A stretch of DNA of 60,000 bases from Antedon mediterranea (Eukaryota; Echinodermata; Crinoidea; Comatulida; Antedonidae). The stretch spans positions 1,061,001 through 1,121,000 of the forward strand of contig NC_092671.1 of assembly GCF_964355755.1 (NCBI RefSeq), in the 5' to 3' direction. The position numbers and the translations under genes are program-made. Below are positions 28,501-38,760 of the stretch, one piece after another (positions within the stretch are counted from its first letter, which is position 1; each line of letters begins with the position of its first letter). The notes under the pieces were generated by a model. That model saw nothing but the letters and a program-made list of their open reading frames with translations, had not been told where the DNA came from and searched no databases.

Positions 28501-31500
28501 GGTTGAGGCTTATTTTTAGAAATGTCTTCAATCTGTTCCTATACCATAGCAATAATAAATACAGATATTTTTACAAATAATAATATATAAATTCAAAGGC
28601 AAATTACTGAAAAAATGACAATGCTGTGGGTATCAGTGGCTGCATCTCAATGGAGATACAAAAAAAAGAAAAAAGCTAAATCAAAACGATAAAGTAAAAC
28701 AGCCAGAAAAATTAGCAGAGCTTTCAGACAACACTAGCCCTTCATCAGTGCAAACCATCAGACTTTTAAATGAAGCATAAATTGTGATCTTTTTATCTGT
28801 ATTATTATTATGATGTTTTTTATATTTTAATGTTAAAGTGTTTTATATATTTTATAAATTAAATAAATTAATTTATATATTAAATTTTAATCTCCTGAAT
28901 CCTATTCAATTTTAATACCTTGTCATTTTTACACCGTGTTTCATAACTTATATTTTTTTGTGCAATTATGTGTGTGTATATAATATATTTTATTGTATAT
29001 CTATTCATTATTTTACTAATAATTGTCAATCTTCAAGAAGAATTTCTGTTGTTATTTTATGATGATGATGGACAAATAAAGCATTTCAGTATTCAGTATT
29101 CAGTAAACAAATAAAACACCTTACATATAGTGTTCTTAAATATGTTAATATTTTTTTTACCAAATGTTTTAAATATTTTTATATTCTATACTATGAAATA
29201 AATTCATATTTGAGGATGAAATGAAGTGAAATTAGAATATATATAATAATAATAATATATAATACACAACATTGTATTTTAGATTTCATTCCACAGATTG
29301 ATTTGATTGTCATGGTCATTTAAAACAACCTGAAGCATGAACAAGGGGTCAGAGACCCGGCTTTTAAAATTTCAGATTCATAAAGTGTGAGTCACTGTGT
29401 TTCCGTCTTTGTACATCTTTGACAGCAAATTGGAATAAATAACCTTATGTCCTGGCAACTAGCCAACTTACACAATTTTATGCTAATATTGTAATAAAAG
29501 ACAGAAATAATATTATGTAACTTTAAATTCCATATTTTGAATGTTAATGTTCATTCAACCAAGGGGCACAACCAAGTAAATCACTTTTATTAAATAAATC
29601 AAATGCTACATTATGTTTATTATATAGGTATATGTTCAATGTATTTGTATGTTACCCCTCCTGTTTATTGACAATTCTTTTTTTGCTGTTGGTTTGGGTT
29701 TTGAAATAAAACAAAAATAAACTTAAAGTATCAATTATTAACTATTAACTAATCTTTTGCATTGTATATTTAAAAATTCAGGGATTCATTTTAATAATAT
29801 GCATGTTATGTGTACTATAAAGCATATCTAGGGTTGTACATAAGTTAAATTTTAGTACAGTAGCTGTTCTTATACAGAGTAGTACATTGTAGGTTATATA
29901 AAGTTCATTTTTGGTTAAAAGTAGCGGCTGATTGATAGACATGTAGTTTTTATAACGGTTGAATTATTATAAAGACGCATATATTACAGCAACAGCACAG
30001 ATTGTATGTTACAAAATACATTCAGAGGACGAAAAAAAAGAAGAATGCTCTTGAATTTCATTAATAAAAATCAAAGCTGAATTTACATTTGATGTTTCAT
30101 TATATATGTACTATATGTGCTATGTGCTATATGTGCTATATGTGCTATATGTATTATATGTACTATATGTGCTATATGTGCTATATGTGCTATATGTATT
30201 ATATGTGCTATATGTGCTATATGTATTATATGTACTATATGTACTATATGTACTATATGTACTATATGTGCTATATGTACTATATGTACTATATGTGCTA
30301 TATGTACTATATGTACTATGTGTACTATGTGTACTATATGTACTATGTACTATATGTACTATGTACTATATGTACTATGTACTATATGTACAATATGTAC
30401 TATATGTACTATATGTACTATATGTACTATGTACTATATGTACTATATGTACTATATGTGCTATATGTATTATATGTGCTATATGTGCTATATGTGCTAT
30501 ATGTACTATTTGTACTATATGTACTATATGTACTATATGTACAGTACTATGTACTATGTACTATGTACTATATTTACTATATGTACTATGTACTATATGT
30601 ACTATATGTACTATATGTACTATGTACTATATGTACTATGTACTATATGTACTATATGTACTATATGTACTATATGTACTATATGTGCTATATGTACTAT
30701 ATGTACTATATGTACTATATGTACTATTTGTACTATTTGTACTATATGTACTATGTACTATATGTACTATGTACTATGTACTATATGTACTATATGTACT
30801 ATGTACTATATGTACTATATGTACTATATGTACTATGTACTATATGTTAGTACTATGTACTATATGTACTATATGTACTATATGTACTATGTACTATATG
30901 TGCTATATGTGCTATTTGTACCATGTGCTATATGTGCTACATGTGCTACATGTGCTACATGTGCTACATGTGCTACATGTGCTACATGTGCTACATGTGC
31001 TACATGTGCTACTTGTGCTACTTGTACTACTTGTACTACTTGTACTACTTGTACTATTTGTACTATTTGTACTATTTGTACTATATGTATGTTTTTTTTA
31101 TTTCATAGAAATTCATAATTTTAAATAAGATTTATTGATAATACTGTATAGACTCTCAACCAATCAAAACAAAGAAACAGAAAAACAAATGTTACTTTAA
31201 TAGATTAGAACACTGAAGAATTTTATACATAAATTATATTTAATTTTGAACCTACCTTTAAACCATCTCGTATAGTTGAGGTTTTATTTTCAAATTCTGA
31301 AACGACAAACGCAACTAAGTATGTGCTCATTTCGAACGATTTTTCAAAAACATCCATCTCTAAGTTGTCGCTAGAAGAAGTTGTGTTAACTAGAGGCATG
31401 TTGAATAACGTATGGTATTGCGGCTCTCGGACCATGTTTAACTTGAATGTGGCTTTGAATCCTGGTTCATCAAAACATGGGAATGCAGCGCGTGCGTCTG

Positions 31501-34500
31501 ACGCCTCAAACTGCGTCGTAGCTATCGTTCTAATAAAAACAAATTCACAAAGTTTATTCCAAAATGGCAAATTATGATTTACTTTATTTCATTCATTCAT
31601 TTTATTTACACAAAGAAAAATTCAAAGTATATTGACAAAATATGAATCAAATTAAAAGTAAAATGCCTTGTATCTGGAGAAACTCGAATAAACTCAGAAA
31701 AAAAGTTGTTATAAAAAAAATTTGGATCAATGATCATAGACAGAGACAAACGGAGGTTACAGACGGTACATACACTACGCAAGAGACACAATATGGACGA
31801 AGACAAGACAAACAAATAAATAAGGGTAAAAGAGGTGTTTCAAATAGGTCAAAATTTTGGGTGTAATATTAAGTTGGTTTGTATAATAGATATTTAGTCC
31901 AGTAAAAATATGGTTGAACCTAGAACAAATTGCAACAGAATTTTTTTTTTTTTTTATTTGGTTGATATGGTGAACATGAACATCATATCCAAAATTTACC
32001 AAAATCGGACATCGGGAAGTGGGTTAATTAGCATAAATTCAAAATGGCCGCCATTTGCTAAACCCAACCGCTAAGGAGATACAGGGCTTCAAAATGGTAT
32101 AGTAAATAGCAGCCATTTTGAATTGATGCTAATTGACCCCCTTCTTGAAGTCTGATTTTGGTGAACTTAGGATATCATGTTCATTTCATTGTTAGAAAAT
32201 TGTGTTCCTGCAGTTTCTACATTTTTTAGCATGGGATAATGCAATTTAAGCAGTTATAACATAATATATGACGTCACAACTACCTCATATTTACGTCATA
32301 TGGCAATTTAAATATGCTAATTGGAAAGTTTAATATTACATTTATATCTACTCGTAATGAACTTGGGTGGTCTAAAACCAAGCGTTAAGGAGATATGGAG
32401 CTTCAAAATAGTATGATAAATAGCGGCCATTTTTAATGTATGCTAATTAACCCACTTCCTGACGTCCGATTTTAGTAAACTTTGGAAATAATGTTCATTT
32501 CAACAAGGAGAATGTCAAGAAACATGTTTTCTTGCAGTTCCTAAATTGTTCGCATAGTATAATGTCATTTAAACAGTTATAACATAATATATGACGTCAC
32601 AACTACCATATGACGTCATAGGTACGTCATATGGGAATTTAAATATGCTAATTAGAATGTTTAATATCACATTTATATCTACTCGTAATGCACTTAGGTG
32701 GTCTAAATCCAACTGTTAGAGAGATATGAGGCTTCAAAATAGCAAATGGCGGCCATTTTGAATTTATGCTAATTAATTCACTTCCCGATGTCCGATTTTG
32801 GTAAACTTTGGATATGGTATTCATTTGAACCATATTTACCAGACAAAACAAACAAAAATTCTGTTGCAATTTGTTCTAGGTTCACCCTATTTTTGACTTA
32901 TCTTTACTGGACTACAGTAATTAGGAATTTTTTGTATTTTGATTTAAATGTGATGAAACTGAGTTCTATTTGATAGCACAATTATATAACCAGGTTGACG
33001 ACCTCCTTGATGTAACATACAAAATATAATTTGTTTTCATGAGGTTTAATAAAAAATGGTAATACTCAATTTAATTAATTTCAAAATCATAAATATAGAG
33101 TGTAATATGTGACACACAAATGGAGAGAAGAAACTACTAAAAAAAATTACAAAATAAAAATTCAATATTTTCCCTTTTTTTGGTTGATTTAGAGTGAACA
33201 TACACTTAAGTTAATGTGATATCAGTAGTAGGAGCTTAATATTCATACAGTAGGTACAAATTAAGAGCGAGGAAAGCTAACAAACAAGGAAAGAAATGCT
33301 AGCCACCTTATCCACGTAAATTATTTGGCTTTTCCAAAGAAAGTTTGGTTTTCCCCAAAGTTTGGTTTTTCTAATACAATTACAGGGAATAGAAATTCTG
33401 ATTTATTTACTGATGAAGGGTTCTAGCAGGGAGCAACAATGGTTACAGTAAAGCTCTGTCTATACTATTAAACTACCTGTAGTATGACAAAAAAAGTGTG
33501 ATGTGCCCAAATAAGGTAGTGATATGCCCAAATATGATAGTGATATGTCCATATATGGGCACATCACATTTTTTGTCACATAAATATTAAACAGTGTAGA
33601 ACCAAATCTTATTACAAAGTTTCCAATATTGTTCAGTCTATTACTTTATTTGGGTTAATTATTCACTCGATAGTAAAAAAACAAAGAAGAAGCTAATTAC
33701 GCAAAAAATGATTTAATCTAATTTAAAGAACAAAGGAAAAATGATTTCAGCTACTGAACACGTCTAAGTTTACTTATGTCTTAGTTTTTAAATCACTATA
33801 TGAATCATACGATGAAAAAAACGCAAAATAATAAATGTAGAGTGACTTCTGTGATTCATACTACTGTCACGCATTTTCAGGAAGTGTCGAAGGCCTTTGT
33901 ACATAACCACTCGCCAAATCTTGGTTCTAAACCAAACTTTGCAGACATATTCCATGTTGGGTGCGACTACTAAGAGACGGTTATTGTAACTAAAACAGAT
34001 TGAAGCTGTTCTTGATTCTGACTTGGAAGATAAAGGGACAATAGTGAACTCAGGAAAAGTAGAAAGTTGATGGAATGATTCTGCTGATATCATGTGGAAT
34101 ACTCTGACGATGAAACTTAATGATACTGCTGATGGCTGTATAGGCAAGACCTGGTTATTATCAACATACTTTGGTATTGTTAAGCAAATTCGGTAAGCAA
34201 ATATTGTAGCTGTAATTTAGTATGTTATTCCTTAACAATGCGCGTCCCCTGTTGATCCTTTCATGGTCTATTTGCTATACAGGCTTTTTTTAAACTTATT
34301 TATTATCTTAATGTAACTCATTTTTAGTGGGCCACCTATTACAAGTCCCTTGGGGTTTCCTGAAGGTTCCTTTCATCTACTTTAAATTTGTTTTACTCCT
34401 TTTTGTTTATGTGTATTGTTTTAAATGAAATGAACAAATAGATTGATTTGAAAAAAGGGTAAAGGGTCTTTTCAGACACTTTTTAAAAATTGTTTGGGAC

Positions 34501-36070
34501 AAAAAACAAAAAAATATTACCAAAATATCATTTAGCAGTACATTAAGTCAACAATTGATATTAAAATTAATTTAATTTAATTATGATTCTTAATTTAATT
34601 ATGATTCTGTAATCACAGTGCTTAGCAACAGTACTTAATATTAATTAATAGTTATGGAATTTCTGTAAAACATTCAAACTATCTTTATATTTGTCGCACA
34701 AAACATTTTTTTCTACATCCTTTACATTTTTTTCCCTTATATCTAGAAAGTCTAAATATTTCCAATTTTGTATATTTCTAAGACTTTGTTATATAAAATA
34801 GACAAATATTTTAGAGTATGCCTGATGGGAGGAACTACAGGTAAAGGTGATATACTGTACTCTACCATGAATCTTGTTTAGATTCCTCTAGGTACATCAA
34901 TTTAACAAAATTGAATGATTTGCTATCACGTATTTATGTATATATAGTATCTGAAAACAAATTCAAGGTTTTGTCTGTACACTATGTTAAAGACTTCCTG
35001 AAAAACACCAACTTATCTTTAAAAAAAAATTAAGATGAAACAATTATTACAGTAAAAAAAGGTACAAAATGAATGCAGAAGGAGGCCAAAATAATTAAGT
35101 TATGGTCAGCAAATTAAAAAGGTTAAAATAAATAAATACAATTTATTATTTAAGAACATAATAACAATTATGAACTGTTTGTCTTCTTTTGTGACTTATT
35201 TGTTTTCCTGGTTTTTCAATTATGAATGTTGGCAGATACAGTATGTTAGTTAATAAAAGAATGAATGTTTACAACAAAGAATGTACCTGCATGTACAATT
35301 AAAACAAAGAATAAAATATCAACAACAATGACTTACTTTGTGACACCGTTTTCATCTACATACGTACTTCGATAGAAACCTGCCAACCCATCATTCAAAA
35401 CATACGTAAAATTAATGCATATTTCAATTTTACCGTTTTTGATCTCATTGACGAAAACAATATCGGCCTGTTCTAGTTTTTCATTAAGCACGTACTTATC
35501 TAGAGGAATGTTTTGTTTTGAAGCATCTAATACTTCAACTTTCGAAAATGTCATGTTTTTGGCATGTAAAACAAGTAATTTTGTTGGATTTTGTACGGTA
35601 GCATTAATAATGACACTGCCTGTCACATCATAAGTTGTTAGGTTTGGATGTAGAAAGATGCGATATGATGTTGGTATAACATCAGTTGGAAGACGTACAC
35701 TGTTCCAAGGCCACGGGCTGGGAGTAGGATTTATTGGGGGTGGTTTTGTCGTGTGCTGAGCAACTGTTGTGTAAATATTTGTTGTTGATCCAACATCTCT
35801 AGAACATCTAGGCCTAGCGAAGCTGGACACCACTGCGATGGCTAAAACCAGAATCAAAGCCATAAATACAATGCATGTTGATCTACTCCGTCCACAAGAT
35901 CGAACAGTTGATTGAGACCGCTTCCCTCCTCGGAACGTCGTCGTCCCACCACCACCACTGCTCTGCTGCTGCTGGTGGCCTGCCAACGGAGCAAATGCGT
36001 TGTTTTCTTCATCAGAAAAGTCATCATCTTGAATATTTTTGAGTTGTCGATAAGATCTGTCAGTGGCCAT
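10586..36070 (-). CDS. M1 zinc aminopeptidase (aminopeptidase N-like), gene A
   Basis: Type II membrane ectopeptidase of the M1 (gluzincin) family, expected to remove N-terminal residues from peptides outside the cell. Coding exons, 5' to 3': 36070-35337, 31529-31256, 28128-28008, 27380-27226, 26944-26831, 26394-26260, 22887-22753, 21365-21217, 20882-20803, 19879-19693, 19095-18948, 18444-18365, 16387-16283, 15445-15278, 14106-13969, 13883-13802, 10732-10586. They sum to 2952 nt (983 aa, usual for the family) and all phases match across GT-AG junctions. Seen: a Ser/Gly-rich cytoplasmic tail, one membrane segment at about residues 64-84, and a Pro/Thr-rich stalk. Then come GAMEN 387-391, HELAH 423-427, the third zinc ligand Glu446 in WLNEGFASY, and the transition-state Tyr509 in AISYDKG. 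An ERAP1-like helical C-terminal domain follows from about 690. The start is ATG 36070; the frame runs on to a TTG, which is not a likely metazoan start. Substrate preference cannot be read. Introns are swollen with minisatellites and mobile elements. Vertebrate homologues include ANPEP, but orthology is not established. Confidence 0.95.
11531..13339. repeat. 48-bp minisatellite in gene A intron 16
   Basis: About 38 nearly identical copies of a unit beginning atgtttgccaactaactacc, containing atgaatgattcaaggacc and ending ataagcag[c/t]c. Four copies are 44 bp long (they lack one taac) and shift the frame. The open frames of 16-residue repeats on both strands follow from unit length and are not evidence of a gene. 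The array lies inside an intron. Confidence 0.98.
14562..15254 (-). mobile_element. RTE-like non-LTR retrotransposon fragment (RT C-terminus), disrupted
   Basis: The 15254-14877 frame contains [29 protein letters not shown] and YGAETWA. The 14810-14562 frame contains [23 protein letters not shown] and [10 protein letters not shown]. Together they are the C-terminal end of an RT polyprotein of the type seen in RTE-like LINEs. The two parts are separated by about 60 bp of foreign sequence (14817-14880) ending in a TTA microsatellite. No catalytic RT core is present. The fragment sits in gene A intron 14, only about 25 bp from the exon-14 donor. Confidence 0.8.
14817..14880 (+). mobile_element. 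SINE-type 3' tail inserted in the LINE fragment
   Basis: The phrase gcgccttgagcactctgg, then gtatgtgcgctataaaaat and a (tta)n tail looks like the 3' end of a SINE/LINE tail module. It interrupts the otherwise continuous retrotransposon reading frame (KRTKVK on one side, [12 protein letters not shown] on the other). Confidence 0.5.
16744..18380. repeat. 87-bp minisatellite carrying a 5' splice-site copy, gene A intron 12
   Basis: About 19 tandem copies of an ~87-bp unit (agatgtgagtctacaaatac ... gtatcttacttagta). The last copy overlaps the 3' end of gene A exon 12 (which ends at 18365) and its real donor. On the minus strand every unit carries GACTCACATCTTAC, then about AA, then GTAAGATACATTTACTC, matching the exon-12 tail and donor. 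See the findings. Confidence 0.97.
18815..18890. mobile_element. Possible LINE 3' tail remnant
   Basis: The stretch tttatttatttattgcaca, accaacagtgtaaatacc, aattacaggatg resembles the untranslated 3' end of CR1/L2-type elements. It follows a half copy of MITE family 1 (18766-18812). The assignment is weak. Confidence 0.3.
19892..20426. repeat. 18-bp minisatellite in gene A intron 9
   Basis: About 29 tandem copies of ttctttgaagagactcta with few substitutions. It begins about 13 bp upstream (in transcript sense) of the exon-10 acceptor at 19880. The six-residue repeat frame (Lys-Arg-Leu-Tyr-Ser-Leu) is a by-product of the unit length. Confidence 0.97.
23700..23760 (-). mobile_element. tRNA-like (SINE) fragment
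   Basis: On the minus strand, cagtccagggttcaaatcct contains a good RNA polymerase III B box (GGTTCAAATCC) in the layout of a tRNA 3' half. No matching 5' half or acceptor stem is seen, so this is a SINE-like remnant rather than a tRNA gene. Confidence 0.35.
23813..26233. repeat. 34-37-bp minisatellite in gene A intron 6, split by a DNA transposon
   Basis: Units read aagcactcacactaagcctc, then (atta)tactttgaggttta. About 8 copies lie at 23813-24096 and about 12 at 25817-26233. The left edge is more diverged. The two halves are one array interrupted by the element at 24097-25816. The right end stops about 26 bp from the exon-6 donor. Confidence 0.95.
24097..25816. mobile_element. PIF/Harbinger-like non-autonomous DNA transposon, 1720 bp
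   Basis: The ends are perfect 30-bp terminal inverted repeats, starting GGCGTCATCTACAAATTATT and continuing TCAGACCACA at both ends. It is flanked by TAA (24094-24096 and 25817-25819). Removing the element and one TAA restores the minisatellite unit exactly, which proves insertion and a 3-bp target duplication. TAA/TTA target duplications are typical of PIF/Harbinger. Subterminal repeats (cagacgcgttttctattgtt) occur near 24137 and 25619. No transposase frame is recognised, so it is non-autonomous. Confidence 0.9.
26831..27380 (-). other. Gene A catalytic exons 4 and 5
   Basis: Exon 4 (27380-27226) encodes the exopeptidase motif [12 protein letters not shown] and ends at HELAHQ. Exon 5 (26944-26831) begins WFGNLVT and carries [12 protein letters not shown]. 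The intron falls between the HExxH helix and the next Trp, with phase 0. Gene B is split at exactly the same place. Confidence 0.95.
27020..27150 (+). mobile_element. tRNA-derived SINE-like fragment
   Basis: The stretch gtggttaacaagtttgatta, then ccagggtcttgggttcaagt and cttgactctgtcac has an A-box-like and a B-box-like (GGTTCAAGTC) element at roughly tRNA spacing. It lies in gene A intron 4. Confidence 0.4.
27903..27990. mobile_element. MITE family 1, partial copy
   Basis: It begins agctctgtctacactatcaa and then actagtttgacaaaaaa. The internal phrases tgatattcccaaaaatggta and gtgatatgacatcatcatgt are shared with the copies at 33450, 36888, 46400 and 56843. Confidence 0.7.
28590..28765 (-). 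mobile_element. Possible Penelope-like element remnant with hammerhead-like core
   Basis: On the minus strand CTGATGA (28748-28742) is followed by a GGGC/GTCT hairpin (wobble pairs) and GAAA (28725-28722), then GCTCTGCTAATTTTTCTGGC. The order CTGANGA, stem, GAAA is the conserved core of a hammerhead ribozyme. Such motifs are known from Penelope-like retroelements. No target duplication or reverse transcriptase is seen here. Confidence 0.35.
30100..31090. repeat. 9-bp minisatellite (tatatgtac)n in gene A intron 2
   Basis: About 1 kb of ctatatgta/ctatatgtg/ctatgta units. The right side has homogenised blocks: ctacatgtg (about 30937-31010), ctacttgta (about 31011-31056) and ctatttgta (about 31057-31083). 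Long frames on the plus strand are repeat artefacts. Confidence 0.97.
31895..32914. mobile_element. ~1.0-kb terminal-inverted-repeat element in gene A intron 1
   Basis: The left end TAGTCCAGTAAAAATATGG, then TTGAACCTAGAACAAATTGC, is repeated inverted at the right end (gcaatttgttctaggttcac ... tttactggacta). Inside, a ~324-bp segment is duplicated in tandem (starts near 32257 and 32581). An aaaatggccgccattt-type module recurs in both orientations. The ends could give a TA target duplication. No transposase frame is seen. Confidence 0.75.
33450..33605. mobile_element. MITE family 1 copy
   Basis: aagctctgtctatactatta is at the left end. ttgtcacataaatattaaac then agtgtagaacca is a degenerate inverted right end. 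The gatgtgcccaaat and tagtgatatg phrases are shared with the other copies. Confidence 0.75.
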
Positions 36071-36107
36071 ATCTCTAAACAAATACTAGCCTGTATGACT
36101 GACTACA

Positions 36108-36114
36108 CTTTATA
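36108..36114 (-). promoter_or_regulatory. Candidate TATA box of gene A
   Basis: TATAAAG lies about 38 nt upstream of the ATG at 36070. If used, the 5' UTR would be very short. Gene D ends about 330 bp further upstream. Confidence 0.35.
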
Positions 36115-36440
36115 GATATTTGTTTATTTACAGTCGATTTATCTGCACCATTCTTAAGTTCGTACTTCGCCATAAGTATTTATTTAGTGGAGGGAGACCT
36201 CTATAATAAACGTAATGATGTTGGTGGCGATGTTTTAAAATCTTCAGTAAGAGCTTAAATTAGTTTTGAATATTGGTTAATAATTTTGTAAAATAATGAA
36301 TTATTAAATGTAAATATTATCATGGAAATATAGTGGTTAAATAGAATACTTCTAAATATATAATTCTGTGACTTAAATGGTTTGTAAAAACATGTTTCGT
36401 CAAATAATTCGTCAAAACCACTTAAAATGGTTCCTATATT

Positions 36441-36446
36441 TTTATT
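36441..36446 (-). promoter_or_regulatory. Candidate poly(A) signal of gene D
   Basis: AATAAA on the minus strand, 25 nt past the gene D stop codon. Confidence 0.6.
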
Positions 36447-36470
36447 CAGTGTGTGGAATAAAATAAAACG

Positions 36471-38135
36471 TTATGCTGCATCCAGTATATTCCGTCCATA
36501 TTTTTTAACTAAAGATCGTAATTGTTCGATTTCTTCATCATTAGGAACTCCTTCATCCTCTACGACTTCTTCTTCATTTTCATTTCTTGAATATTGAGAG
36601 TTCCCTTTTTTTTCTTCCTCTAACTGATTGACACCAGGCCGATTAACCATTTTATCTGGTACTCCGACATCGTATTCGATACCGTTGGACAAACCTGAAA
36701 AAAAAACCACGAATATCTTTACTAAATTGTTAACGGAATTCTTTCCTTTGTAGCCTTATTATTTAAATAACTTAAATGTTCTCCACAAAACAATAACGTT
36801 CGGATCTTGTGATTTAGGCCTATCAACAATTGGTTCCAACTTTTACGCAACGGTGAGAACGAAGTTGATATCTCTGGTCGTCTAAAGTGCTATCTACACT
36901 ATCAAACTAGTTTGACAAAATGTGTGTTCCCAAATATGGTAGTGATATGACATCATTGTGTACATTATACATTTTTTTGTCGCATAAATTGATAGTGTAT
37001 AGAGAGATCTTTAAGAGTTAGACTAACCCGGATGCTCCTTGGCGTTTACCATCGCCATGATCTGATCAGCTTCTGCACCCTCCACGTCTTCTCCTGCAAA
37101 GTCCTCCCTCACAAATGTCGGCTGTAGTGCTTCTTGATTAGGCCTACTAAGTTCTTGGTTACTAAATTCAACATCATTTTGTTGTTGACCAACATTGGTA
37201 TCATCTGTCTTCTCAGAATTATCTACACCTCCTCCTTGCAAATATTGAGTGCCTAGGTCTTCAGAATCTTTACCTTCATCATACTTGGCTTGTCCGATTG
37301 GCGGTAAGTTCCCCCCGGTCCCATAATCTAAATATTCTTCAAACAATGACGGGTAGTTTTCAGCGATGTTACTAATTTCAGCATAATCTAGATTATCTAA
37401 ATCATTATAATCTTTAACTGTCTTCTCTGAGTTTACATTAGGCAATGTATTTGCAGTTTTTCCACCAAGCGTTTTTCCATTTTCATGAATTAAATTAATT
37501 GGTTCGTTATTATTAAGCTCAATATAATCATTGGTGTTGTCTTCACTGATTACGAATCCTTCTGTTGTTGCTTCTTCACCGTAGCCGTACCCTGAATACG
37601 GTAGAGGGCTGGGTAAGAATGTAATAGTTCCTGAATACTGATGAATCTTAGACGGAGTGTTACCATTCAACGGCTGCGGGTTACTTAAACCTTGGTTCTT
37701 CACTGCCGGTATCTTCTGCGTCTTGTCATCAAATTTAGCATTTTGTTTTGGTACCTACAGGAAGTTTTAAATGCAAAATATGGTTAATCATTATTGATAC
37801 AGTATAAATTACAATGAAACCTGTTACCAACAGTTGTATCTACTTCATCAACTATAGACATTCTTCCAAGAAGGGGCTCTTCTATTCTTACCACCTGGAA
37901 GTTTCTGTCGTCTTCACTCGATTCTAGTGGCAGGCCTAGGCCTAGGCAGTTTTCAATATTGTTTCATTTAATCTTTAACTAAACTAAGTTAAGCTACTAG
38001 CCTAGGCCTAGGCTAGGCCTACTCTGGGCTAGCCTGGCTACCCTTTATAAAGTGAACATAACTTACAATTGTTGGTGCCGAGAGAACACAGTGAAGAATA
38101 ATAAAACAGATAACACCATGATATATGTTAAACAT
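36471..38135 (-). CDS. Secreted acidic protein of unknown function (gene D)
   Basis: Three coding exons, 38135-38067, 37754-37028 and 36694-36471, join in phase to 1020 nt (339 aa). Start ATG 38135 is chosen because it gives a hydrophobic signal peptide (ICFIILHCVLSAPT) and is the only start that joins exon 2 in frame. The mature protein has no cysteine, is rich in Glu, Asp, Asn, Gly and Gln, and looks disordered. It has only two Lys-Lys sites, one before a C-terminal YGRNILDAA. These traits recall granins or secreted matrix proteins, but no family motif is recognised. Gene C starts 626 bp away in the opposite direction. Gene A follows in the same orientation about 400 bp downstream. Intron 1 is rich in CCTAGGCCTAGG palindromes. 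Intron 2 holds a MITE family 1 copy. Real gene likely; function unknown. Confidence 0.8.
36888..37015. mobile_element. MITE family 1 copy in gene D intron 2
   Basis: It runs from gctatctacactatcaaac to ttgatagtgtatagagagat. The shared core is tccc aaatatggtagtgatatg acatcat. It ends about 12 bp from the exon-2 donor. Confidence 0.8.
37931..38037. repeat. CCTAGGCCTAGG palindrome clusters
   Basis: caggcctaggcctaggcag (37932-37950) and agcctaggcctaggctaggc, then ctactctgggctagcctgg (about 38000-38037), lie in gene D intron 1. A similar cluster is at 25405-25445 inside the Harbinger-like element. Confidence 0.7.
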
Positions 38136-38678
38136 TTTGACTCATTTATTTCAAACTCAAAAACTTTAAAATGTCTACTTTCTGATCATTGGACCATATT
38201 TTTAGTTCATCAATTCTGTATGTCGTGCATTTATACGTATTGCGTGCTTAATTCGAATATTAAAAATTGTTATTGCGCGCAGAAATATTTCTTGCGTAAA
38301 CGCGCAGATTCCTTTCTTCTTCCGATCGACCCTCAGCTGCAGTAGTCGGTGCCTCGTTCGGTGTCGTCATGCGAATAAAATTACGTTTTTAAAAATAGAG
38401 GCCTATCTAGGTTAGGCCTAACATTTGAAATCTACCCTAGGAGAGTATGTGTTGATAGAATTAGGGCTAAGCGTCAACTTACTGGTAGTAAGAGTAAGAC
38501 CTTTCAGTCAGTTTGGTTAAAAGTATGATCATTCATTGACATTGATTGTGATTGTTCTGTAGGCTATGTTGATGATCCATGTATTGTATGGTTGTAAGAT
38601 TAAAAGTCGTCACCATAATTAACGATGCGTTATTTAATGATATTAATTCTCACTTACGATACTTTTTTTATTTCACAG

Positions 38679-38760
38679 AAAACAAAGAATGACGTCAGAC
38701 CAACGATCAAGTTTTTAAAGAAATTCCAATTCCTAATATTTAAATATCTTCATTATATTC
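38679..38760 (+). promoter_or_regulatory. Probable 5' UTR of gene C with uORF and CRE-like site
   Basis: A strong acceptor (tttttttatttcacag, ending 38678) suggests an upstream non-coding exon. Just after it is TGACGTCA (38690-38697), a full CRE palindrome. A 9-codon upstream frame runs 38689-38718. An in-frame TAA at 38734-38736 shows that the coding region cannot extend upstream of ATG 38761. Confidence 0.45.

Noticed and set aside
30089-31128. Plus-strand frames up to 340 codons over the 9-bp array
   Set aside because: Three overlapping frames are all open because the unit is 9 bp. This is a repeat artefact.
33788-34147. 119-codon minus-strand frame in gene A intron 1
   Set aside because: The protein has no motif I recognise, and there are no convincing splice or promoter signals. 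It may be a pseudogene remnant but cannot be supported.
35415-36115. Plus-strand frames opposite gene A exon 1
   Set aside because: Shadows of the real minus-strand coding exon.
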